Under the pieces are notes generated by a model. The model did not search any database and had not been told where the DNA came from. It saw only the letters and a list, made by a program, of their open reading frames with translations. This document shows, one piece after another, positions 21,452-31,051 of a DNA stretch of 64,000 bases (the first letter of the stretch is position 1; the number at the start of each line of letters is the position of its first letter). Source of the DNA: Botryosphaeria dothidea (taxonomy: Eukaryota > Ascomycota > Dothideomycetes > Botryosphaeriales > Botryosphaeriaceae); the NCBI GenBank assembly GCA_011503125.2, contig WWBZ02000051.1, forward strand, positions 3,472,001-3,536,000, written 5' to 3'. The translations under genes were made by a program, and so were the position numbers.

Positions 21452-22815
21452 ATGGCTTCCCCTTCTTCCCACCACAATACCCCAACGGTAACCGCTAACT
21501 ACGATCAATCCAGCGCAGAACCTCTTATGCAACGCAGCAATTCCAAGTCAACTGAAAATTTAACTTCGATGAAGCGCAACCGCCCGTACCTCATATTCGA
21601 GAAGATCCGTTCCCTCCACGATGGAGACATTATTAAATTACCACCATTTGGCACTGTCCGCCTCACCCCTGTGGAGTAAAATCACCTCATTGGACTTCTA
21701 CATGCGGTACAAGGCCTTTCCAGCTTCGCATTCCGTTTTTAAAAGCTATCGTACAGCCAAAGAAAGTGTAGACTTGCGTACCAAATGGAACGGGTCCTTC
21801 ACAGTGATATGACTAGCATTATCAAGGGATCGATCAATGACCAACTTTACGAGATGAAGAAGTGCTGCAAGACAAATCCAAACATTCTGATGGATGTGGT
21901 GCGAAAGGATGGTCGATTGAAGAGAGAGTTGGCAGGGGTTGATATACCCAACTGCCAAGCTCTGCTCGTTAAGCGAGCTATTAGAGCTAATCTGCCAATG
22001 GTCTTGGAGATATGAGTGAACAAAGAGAACAAAGAAAGAGTCATTCCAGGCCCATGGCCTCCACTACGGTCCATGCATTCCATCACATTCCTAAATTCAT
22101 TGCTGAGCGGAGCAACGGTAACTTTGGGAAAATGAAAGGCGGACCAGACCAAAGAGTCCCAGACGCTCTTTGGCGTTTCACGAAAGCGTCTGGTCAGCAG
22201 TACTGCTTCTTTCTGGAGCTTGCGTTCTCTCAGTCGGGCCCGAATGCACAGGAAAAGATCATGGATCTCCTGCACAAGGGAAAGGGTCGACCTGCGCTCG
22301 CTCCCCTTGTCGAGGTGGTCTATGTCACCCCTGAGCAGGTACTCAAGGACTTACCAAGGGACATGACTGCTACCTATTCCCTGTTCCAGTACGCTGCTAA
22401 GACAAACTCAGCTGAGAAGAACGATATCATTGCTCCCTACCATGTCCGAGTATTCCGCAATGCTGACGGGTCCACCGAGCCGGGGCGGTTCTCATTCTCT
22501 TTGGGAGACATGCTGGGACCAAAGCATAGATCAGAGGATTGTCTTGTAGACATCGACCCCTTGGATCCCGTTTACGACGAGAAATTCATCTTCAATCATG
22601 CTGAGATGGCAGACTGGCTGCGCAATGCCGAAGAGACTGAAAGGCGTGAAGAGCATGGTCAACAGCAGCGCGACAGCAGCTCTCCGAATCATCGCGTCCC
22701 AAGTCACCCCGCCAGTCTTGATACGAGCTCACAGCGACGTTCGCGCAGTGACGAGTCTAGTGAGTCGTCCTATGAGCCCTTGAATGATGGGAAAGACCCG
22801 GCATACAAACCTTAA
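21452..22815 (+). pseudogene. PD-(D/E)XK-like family, paralogue B, broken
   Basis: Starts MASPSSHHNTPTVTANYDQS at 21452. RNRPYLIFEKIRSLHDGD aligns with A. In-frame TAA at 21677-21679 and 21740-21742, with recognisable sequence continuing in the same frame (NHLIGLLHAVQGLSSFAFRF, later DQLYEMKKCCKTNPNI) to TGA at 22013-22015; a frame change near there leads to a long clean frame to 22815. That frame holds the core VPDALWRF ... CFFLELAFSQSGPNAQEKI ... LAPLVEVVYVTPEQVL, then a Ser/Arg-rich tail ending KDPAYKP, like A (KDPTYEP). The last 800 bases could still make a truncated protein from an ATG at 22012. Core motif fits PD-(D/E)XK (PD, then ELAFSQ). Confidence 0.55.
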
Positions 22816-23942
22816 TCGGATCGTACTTAGCGGTGAATACGTGAGTATTATCTGTCCGTACGCAAATGCAGATTCCTGCTAACATTGAGTGATCCCATAG
22901 GTTCTCTGTCCTTGACCGGACCCATTCCTACTTCTGCAGGGATGTGAATTCAACTCCGGTTATAACCCTGAACCTTTTACATGGCGGCCCGTGATTTTCT
23001 TGTATACGAGATTAGCTCTGCTGTCTTCGGTGTTGTAAGTGTACTTGTGAGATGGATTTGGAAAACTCTCAGCGAGCAGCGTCGATGGTAGGGATTGTTC
23101 TTCGACAGAACAAAGAAGCGTTGTAGATACAAGTAAAACAGCATTGTTTTGCTTTGCTCATTGCTGACAAGAACTAGATTCAGGGGCGGTTGAGATCCAT
23201 GTTAATGATCTGCGTCGAATGCTTGTTTGTACTTTTTTTACCTTAGTGACCGCCTAAGACTCATATTTAGAAATTTGGGGAAGCTGCAGCGTGATTCAAT
23301 GCTCTCTGCAGGATAGAAGCAATCACAGTGCGCAGCGTTCACATGAAGTCCAGAATGATGGACGTATGGAATGTACACGATGGAGATGGATGAACATTAC
23401 CGTTTTTGCTTCATGAGACGTGTTCAACGTTTGGAAATGCTATGCTGCTTTCAGAATTTATAAACTTTCTGCGGTGTTTATTGAGCATGCAACTCTTACT
23501 GGCATGCCAAATTTCCGCTTTAATGCAGCTGCCGAAAAATACGTAAATTCGAAACGTTGGTGAATAATAGTAAGCACACGTGGGGGTTGGAAAGGTCTGG
23601 CCCTCAACGTTCTACTTCGGTTGTAGAGACAGTTGTCACTACGATTGAAGGATATCCACATGTTTGGTTTGATTTTCAAAATACGGATTGTAAGAATAGA
23701 GGCGTAATGCCTGAATGTTTTTAAGAGTTTGATTTCGGACTACGCAACTTTAGACCCTGATCCGGTAATACAACCAGATATGAACATGAATCCCGGTTGG
23801 AACTGAAGACGCTAAAATCCGAGGAATAGCGTACATAAGAGTCATACCCTTTTATCTTGGGGCGCGCCATTTTCCCTTTCTCGTTCATCCTCTTCGATAG
23901 GCTGCCATTTTACCCAATTCAGCCCCGACTACCACCGGCACA
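22816..23942. other. spacer between paralogues B and C, nothing supported
   Basis: About 1.1 kb without a convincing frame. CCCTTTTATC near 23850 precedes paralogue C. Confidence 0.45.
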
Positions 23943-24960
23943 ATGTCACAGCCTTCGCTCTTTGTCAACGCCCTTGAGCTACTCAGGGTTGGCAGCGACG
24001 GGAATACCGGACCCACGTACCAGAAGTTCCTCCTCTCGGCCGACGAAGAAAAGTGCGCTCTCTCCTTGTTCTATAGGAACGCGGGATCATCATCTCTGTG
24101 CCGCAACGGCATCAGGTTCGCATGCACCCTCGCTCGCATTGCTTTTCACGAGACTAATGGTGCACAGCATGAACCTCGATCGTAGCGCGCACATCGCAAC
24201 CATCCGCCAGCCCACTGCCCTCCACCGCGCCTTCCTACACGGTGTGCACAAAGCCATCGCTGCGCAGTTCACCAAACTCTCTCAGCGCGGCCCACCTTTT
24301 TCGAATGTGGTCAACCGCATCATGAGGGCGAAGGACATCCCCATGGGCACAACGCCGAGGGGCGGTACTACCCATGTGGACATGTGTGATTCCCTGCTGA
24401 ATACCGACGCCATCGGCCTGGCCATGATGGTCATCGACTCAACGATGAGGAAGGACTTGAAGTAAATTGTGGAGAGCATAATTTTAAGAGGTGACAGGAG
24501 CGTGAGAAGGCTTGTGCTATTCGATCTGGGCTCGCAGGCGGATAGGAGCATGAAGTACGCCGCACTGCAGCACTGGAGGAGGGAGCCTTTGGGGAACGAT
24601 AAGCATGGAAAGCCGATCTGGCGGGTGGATATGGTCGAAGAGCAACTGATACGCAACTATAATGAGCCTGAGGTGGGGAATGCAGGTGTTTTGGTGCTGC
24701 CGATGCAGTTGTTCCGAGGGACGGTCATGACGGGCGAGAGAGTCGACCCGAACGTCTTCATTCCAGTCTGGAATGAGGAGGTCACGGTCTCGATCAAGGA
24801 GCTACGTCAGATACTCAAGGAGGAGGAGTCCAAGGTCAGGGCTTCGGTTCAGAGCTCTCTGGACGCTACGCAGAAGATCACGGCGGAGACCTTGGAGGAT
24901 GATTGGGAGATAGCGGAAGTGGAGGACGCCGATGAGTGGGAGATGGTTGATGATAAGTAG
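23943..24960 (+). pseudogene. PD-(D/E)XK-like family, paralogue C, one in-frame TAA
   Basis: Exons 23943-24115 and 24168-24960 joined by a phase-2 intron (GTTCGC ... CTAATGGTGCACAG). The joined frame is about 320 codons with one TAA at 24463-24465. Exon 1: MSQPSLFVNALELLRVGSDG and a short helix pair. Exon 2: MNLDRSAHIATIRQ, a core where the family's VVE is replaced by MMVIDST, then after the stop IVESIILRGDRSVRRLVLFD, which aligns with D (AEMYMRHGDGAVRTVVAID). Acidic end DDWEIAEVEDADEWEMVDDK. Without the TAA it would be a full-length member, but the catalytic Glu seems replaced by Asp. Confidence 0.55.
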
Positions 24961-25656
24961 AAGGAGCTGTGAGATTCATAGTCAAGATAGGCGTATGTCT
25001 TTGTGTTTGCGTTTATTTCCGTACTTGATTCCTTCGAGGATAGCTGACCTCAGTTGGACTTTGCCTACGCCGCCCTGGTGAAAGCTAAGGTATCATCGGG
25101 CTTTTAATTATGCACAAATTACGCAAGAAATAAGCAATTTTCGTAGCTACAATAGAGTCCGCCTTCAGGATGGTGACTTTGATGATCTTGAGCCTCGTCA
25201 GGAGCACCACACGTATGCTGTCCGGACAATCTCTCGATTGATGCAATCGCACAAAGAACTATAAACTTTGCCTGGAAGACTAATATGACTGCTGATACAT
25301 AAATATTTATAAAATGGCAGGAAGCTTCGTGTTCTGAACGGTGACGGCAATCTGGCTTTGGTGGGTATGAGGATGGAATGTAGCACTGCCGCATGGAGAG
25401 AAGGCTAACACCAGATACAGGATTACCACTCTTGCTAACATATAAATCTAACAATAGGAAAAGTGAACCGCACCGGCAGCGGCGCTTTCCAATTTGGGAG
25501 TGGTGGGCGCAGGTGCACGCATGAGAGCGCGTGCGTCTTCAAAACACCACGGCCGCGCGACTCTCCGTCAACACGACCACTTCATCCACAGCGCTCCACA
25601 CTTCACTCGACAGCCCTTGCAGCCACGCACAATCATTCCTCATTTCATCCCACAGC
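24961..25656. other. spacer between paralogues C and D, nothing supported
   Basis: No convincing frame. ATATAAAT at about 25440-25447 is a possible TATA element for D. Confidence 0.4.
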
Positions 25657-26808
25657 ATGTCACGCTCAGCCATTGACATCATGGCCTTGCAGCCGAATGC
25701 TCGCGCAATCATCGACATGGTCGATGAGGTCAGTGACATCGGCATTGGCCGCACTGATCTGAAGTCCTGGCGCTCATTCAGCTGCACGACCGCCGAATAC
25801 GCCCAAGTCTACCACTACCTGCGCCAGCCTGGCAAGGAGGACTTGTACGACTGCTTCAACACGATCCGGTAAGCCGTTGGGCTCTCACCTCACTTGCACC
25901 CGCACTAACACCCTCGCAGCGTCGACAGGATGCCGCGCCTGTCGCACCTCTTCGTCCGCCTCCCCTCACAAACGCAGTCGATCTTCACGCGCTCCGTTCA
26001 GACCGCCCTCATATCACTCATCCACAGCGTTTCGCGCATGGGCGCCGAAGACTGGCTGCTCTCCTTCATCCGCTCGTTCAACGGCGACCGCGACGTCACC
26101 TCCGAGACCGCCCTTGGCGAGCACCGGCCGGACCTGAAGTTCCTGTTCCAGGCGGTTGGGCTGCGCGGCGGTCGGAAGCGGGCGCGCACCGCGACGGACC
26201 CCTCGCTCGTCGTCGAGATCTGCAATAACTACAAGCACGGAGATATGGCCAGCCTCGCAGAGATGTACATGCGGCACGGCGACGGCGCTGTCAGGACCGT
26301 TGTTGCCATCGATACCACCTCGGGCACGTACAGCGTGTGGAGATACCTCAGATACCTCCCGACCAAGCTGGAGGGTAAGGAGTACAGGAAGTGCTTCCAG
26401 ACGGAGAAGGAGGTTGTTTGGCGCGGGGACGACGCGCAGGACTTGGTGCTGAAGATCAGAGACCTTTTGCCGACAAGGATGCCGATCGTAGAAGGCATGA
26501 GGGACGAAGCGCTAGAAGCGCTCATGAAGAAGCCGGTGGTGCTGAAGGCGAGTCGCCTCGCCGACATGTGGGATGCTGCGAAGAGGGCTGCGGACTACTT
26601 CGCCTGGGTCAATACCGATGTCTCCGATGACGAGACGGAGATGAACCTGAGTGGAACTGAGGCAGATGTTGATACGGACGATATGGGCACTCTGGCTGAC
26701 CTGGAGGACGAGGAGGACGATGATGAGCGAGTCTGGGAGGACACGGATGAGGAAGTCGAGGAGGACAGCGACGATAGCGACGATGGCGAGGATGATTGGG
26801 TCTTTTGA
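25657..26808 (+). CDS. PD-(D/E)XK-like family, paralogue D, 366 aa
   Basis: Exons 25657-25868 and 25920-26808, phase-2 intron of 51 nt with CTAAC branch site. Start is MSRSAIDIM at 25657 or the next ATG at 25681. N-part: ARAIIDMVDEVSDIGIGRTD and a helical module DLYDCFNTIR ending at the intron. Then LSHLFVRLPSQTQSIFTRSV, the core HRPDLKFLF (PD) and DPSLVVEICNNYKHGD (E, with a nearby K), and AVRTVVAIDTTSGTYSVWRY. This PD ... hhE ... K layout is the PD-(D/E)XK nuclease signature seen in REase-like proteins; catalysis unproven. The last 60 residues are strongly acidic (DLEDEEDDDERVWEDTDEE). Intact. Confidence 0.65.
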
Positions 26809-27223
26809 AAAGCTATCCAGTCTTGGAGATACGATTTCTAGTTCTTTGAAGCTCTATTTGGCGGTTCATAATGCATGGTCGGCGTTTGGGATTGAGCATC
26901 GTCACACTTCCCGGAAGAGCAATCTGAAAACAGAATGATAGGTTTTCAATGATTCACAACTTTTTTGAATCAGCATCATGATATAGTGTTCTCTCATACT
27001 TGATTGGAGGTGCTACTCGCTTATTCAATTCAAATAGCGTGCCACAAAACGCTTGTTGGGCAATCCATGTCCGTCTATGAATGTACGGACTGGTGTTAGT
27101 GGCCACTCTCCTGCATTGTCCGGACACAACCAAACTCCAGCTCAACCACACCGCACTTCCCTTTCCCAGCCCACCAAGTCAATCTCCGCCACCACCAGCT
27201 GACATTCCTTCCGCAACGCCACC
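26809..27223. other. spacer between paralogues D and E, nothing supported
   Basis: About 415 bp, short frames only. Confidence 0.45.
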
Positions 27224-28243
27224 ATGTCCGAGCTGCGGCTCAGCACCGAAGGCCGTTCCAACGCGCTACAAGTCCTCTTCAGGAACGACAAGCCCTTTGA
27301 CACCTCCAAGCAAGGTTGCCCCTGCTGCTGCCACGTACTTAGCGCACCCGACGGTACCATCGTTCACCGTGCCCTCGCCGCCTACGAGGTCAGCGTTGAC
27401 ATCGCCGCCGGCCGGCCGTACCCGAAGCAGAGTCTCGTTCACCTCTGGGTGCCCGCCGCGAGCTACTACCTCCTGCGCCTGAAGCAGACCCACCGCGACA
27501 TCGTGCCCTTCCTCAAGGACTACTTCCGCCACGAGCTCAAGTGCGCCGCTCCCTTCCACCGCACCGTTCCAAGAGCGCAGAGCTGATTCTCATGCAGGTG
27601 TGACTACATCGGCCCCAAGTCCCTGCTCATCATCCGCAACCCCACCCGCTTCGACAACGCCCTCAGCGAGGCCATCGCCAAGGTGCTCAAGCTGCATGTG
27701 CGCCGCCTGCCGGATACCTACACCAAAGCTCTGGACGGATCCCTGAAGGAGGCTCTCCGCGTCGTGCAGTACCCGAGCGTCTACGAAGGGGACCCTGCCG
27801 ACTTCGAAAGCGGCGAGACCATCCCGATCAATGCCACTCGCCGCACGCCAGATGTCGGAGTCTTCTACCTCGGCCCGGGAGGCTCGATGGGCGTGCCGAT
27901 CTTGGTTGTGGAGGTCGGAACCGGAGACAAGGCGGCGGAGCTGGAGAACCTGGCGAAGTGGTATCTTGATATTGGGAAGGGGGTTACGAAGGTGATCATT
28001 GCGGTTGCGGTCAGTGATCAGATCAGGATGATGCGCTACAAGGTTCATAGCGGTGACAGGACAGAGGGATCGGCAGAGATTGGGGACGAGACTAATGTTG
28101 TTCGCGGCGGAGTCGGATTCCAGCTCAAAGATCTATTCTCGGAGGGCGTGCTTCGTGCGGCTCAGTCACTGGGCTATACGCAAATTATGTCCATGGAGTG
28201 GAAGATTGAATTCAGGGAAATTGCTGAGGTTTTGAAGATGTAG
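27224..28243 (+). CDS. PD-(D/E)XK-like family, paralogue E, 320 aa
   Basis: Exons 27224-27540 and 27598-28243, phase-2 intron (GTGCGC ... CTGATTCTCATGCAG), giving 320 aa. Exon 1 starts MSELRLSTEGRSNALQVLF and ends with a helix, DIVPFLKDYFRHELK, at the intron. Exon 2: CDYIGPKSLLIIRNPTRFDN (the family's strand plus P-T/S-x-x-h helix), then RRTPDVGVFYLGPGG (PD), VPILVVEVGTGDKAAELENL (E, K), and VTKVIIAVAVSDQIRMM. This is the clearest PD-(D/E)XK core in the array: Asp, Glu and Lys are all at the expected places. Unlike D it lacks the acidic tail. Intact; function unknown. Confidence 0.68.
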
Positions 28244-28665
28244 AGGCAGAGGCGATTCATTGTTTGCTGAAGTTGCTGGACACAAGCAGCAGCAAGGGCC
28301 GCGCAGCTAGCATATTGAACTGCCAGATCTATGTCATCCAGAAAGTCTAGGGCATTTTCAAAGCTGCGATAATTGCATGTGTAATATCAGTGTAGTTTTT
28401 CAGCCTGACTCAAGCCTGGAATGAAGAATAGAGACTGCTTCCTGTCATAGAAACAAGTGAATGTGGAATTTGATATTGAACGGCGCACAAAGCCCTCCTG
28501 AATTAGTGCTAGCGTCATCATCACACGCACAGGCCAACCAAATAGCCTCCTCTGCATCCGTCGGCTCTCCTTCCACCCTCGACATCCTCAACATCTCTCT
28601 GCTCCGCAATCACCTTGGTCGGCTCCGCAGCTACGTTTTACTGAACACAGCACCGAGCAGTCAGA
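28244..28665. other. spacer between paralogues E and F
   Basis: A plus-strand frame from about 28461 could be an extra 5' exon of F but has no ATG in good context; otherwise nothing. Confidence 0.35.
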
Positions 28666-30640
28666 ATGTCGGCGGTGGAGCTTGTTCTTGACATCGCCCG
28701 ACTGTCGCGGCGCAGGTCAAGCATGCCCATGAGGCTCACGCCGCCCCAGGGTCAACTGAAAGCACACGGCGCTCAGTTCGAAAGCTCTGCCTCCAAGAAG
28801 AATGTCCCGCTCCCCGGCGCGCATTGCAAGAGACACTAATCAAACGCATAGACGCACTCACTGATCAAGATCTTCTGATAAAAGCACATGTCCAGCTGTC
28901 GCCTTTTGCGAAAGTAGTTCAAGCTGTGGATGAAAGTCCGCAGTGTCGCCCTCAAGTTGACAGCAAGTACGACATTCGGAAGGAGACGGTAGTCAAGCTA
29001 CTTACGGAGATGACGGTTGCTCGTGCTGGGTTCAAATCCTCTCAGCCATGGCGATACATCGGGACTGTGGTGCCGGAAGACTTCTGCAACGTTGTGCAAG
29101 AGCTCTTTGGAGACGACTGCTATGAGGCGCTGAAGAATCTCTGCATCAGGTATGCACGACAATGAAATATCATGCAAGGCTACAGCGAGACTGATTCTGC
29201 TGCAGGTTCGAGTACGTCATCTTCAAAGGCAGCGCGCACATGTTTTTGCGGTCCGCCACCATGGAGCACTGGAAGTTCGCCTTCGAACTCAACGACGCAT
29301 TGTCCTGCCAGCTGGAACACATGAAACTGCAGAGCTCGGATTGTGCATGGTTGCAGAATATAAAAATGCACAGCAACGCACTGAAGCACCCATCCGGTAG
29401 GGTATTCACGCCCCTCTCACAAACGACCCCAGACCTAGAGAAGGATAGCATGATCAACCCGGACTTCTTTTTCACCTTCGGCAACAATCTCAAGCCCACA
29501 GTCATCATCGAGGTCCACGACAACAGGGCCGCATGGTACGACTCTGCCGCTCTCGCAAGGACCCTCTTCCAACAGAGCAACGGGTATATCAGGGCGATTG
29601 TCGCCTTCGCGATCGATTTCTTCTGTCGGAAGGGCTGGTATACCATATACTATGCGAGCGACATGGATCCTTTCGCGTTCGGTGACGTCCATATGAGGAA
29701 CTTCTGCGACAACCAAGCCGTTGCCACCCCCGGAGCTTGCACCCTCGACCTGCTGAAGTGCGTCCCCTTGTCCGAACAACACCGCATCTCTCCGTCTAGC
29801 AATGCACCTGCGCCGACTATCGAGCTCAGCCACGGCTGGTTGACGCACGCGATGTTGTACTCGACCAAGGACTACCCCATGGATGCGGAGCAGACCATCA
29901 ACGAAGAGGACAATCGCTTCGACATCGACGTTATGGAGCGGCTCTATGACATTTCCTACTCTTACGACCTCTTTCCCCACGCCTGCTGGCGCTACGAGTC
30001 TGGCTACTTGGCTGAAAGCCTAGGAAACCTGGTTGTGATGAACGGTTATACGACATCGCAGTTCCCGGAGGCCAAGTTCTGGGAATGGCCTGATGACTGG
30101 CCCGAGGATCCTGACTTCGTCCCGAGCATCGGCGGCGTTGTCGACGACGCGTTCATCCAGTCATCCACCTTGCCCAGGATCGATGGCGAGTACGTCGGTC
30201 TGCGGCGCAGCAAGCGTCTCGAGCATCAGGCGACGTCCATCATGTACCTGAAGGGGGCTATCCGCCAGATGCGCTTGAACCTCGCCGCTGCGAAAAGGAA
30301 GGAGCGCTCTCCCTCTCCGGAGGTTGATCGCCCGAAGAAGGCTGCTCGTGCCGAGCGCGTTGCTGATGTCGGCACGACTCTGCCTTTCCACACGGCTGTT
30401 CGTTCGACACGGGCCCACGGTGGCAGGGTTGATTCGCCCCGTCAACTGTCCCAAAGCTCCAAGCTGGCTGCCTTCCCTGAACGCAAGGCTAGAGTTGAAG
30501 AACAGGTCGCTACTCCAGGCCTACCGAGCCGCTTTCTGGGAACAAAGCCGTCAACTGGCGGCAAGAAGATGGTTCGGTTTGATGACCAGGGTGAAGACCA
30601 CGCTTTCGAACGTCAACAAGGCTGGTTTCTATCAAGATGA
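28666..30640 (+). CDS. PD-(D/E)XK-like family, paralogue F, about 623 aa with long C-terminal region
   Basis: Proposed exons 28666-28715, 28763-29149 and 29206-30640. The last intron (GTATGC ... GCTGCAG, phase 2) is strong and sits where C, D and E have theirs. The first (47 nt) is needed to reach an ATG (MSAVELVLDIARLSRR) and is less certain. Core: FEYVIFKGSAHMF at the exon start, then MINPDFFFTFGNNLKP (PD), TVIIEVHDNRAAWYDS (E), GYIRAIVAFAIDFF. The residues after the Glu lack a well-placed Lys (R instead). The 300-residue C-terminus is unique in the array: FWEWPDDWPEDPDFVPSIGG, then basic nuclear-signal-like KRKERSPSPEVDRPKKAARA. Intact frame; function unknown. Confidence 0.58.
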
Positions 30641-31051
30641 GTCCATTGGTGTATCCCGTGCTCTGTCAAACTCTGTTGAAAACGATTGAATGCTAGAATA
30701 CAAAGGAATTGAAGTCGCTGACAGAGAACTGGCCCGTCATCCTATGCCCTGACCGCAACGTTTTCAGCAGTCAGCTGCAACAATAGTGCCTCCGGAGTCT
30801 GATCAACTCCGAGTAAAGCCAACAGCAGTCGAAGGTAGCACTGCAGTTCGCCCAATTCAACTGGAAATCACATCTCAAGCAACCACCTTCGCCGGCGGAC
30901 AGTCCCGACCACTCCCACTCACAGGCTCGCCAACATCAATCCCCCATCTCAATTCCACCGTACCGTCCGGGGCTGTCGAGCGTGCCGGGTCTGTCGGGCG
31001 AGGCGTCGGCGCTGCCGCCGCGGGCGAAGGCGGATTTGCTGGCGGGCGGCG

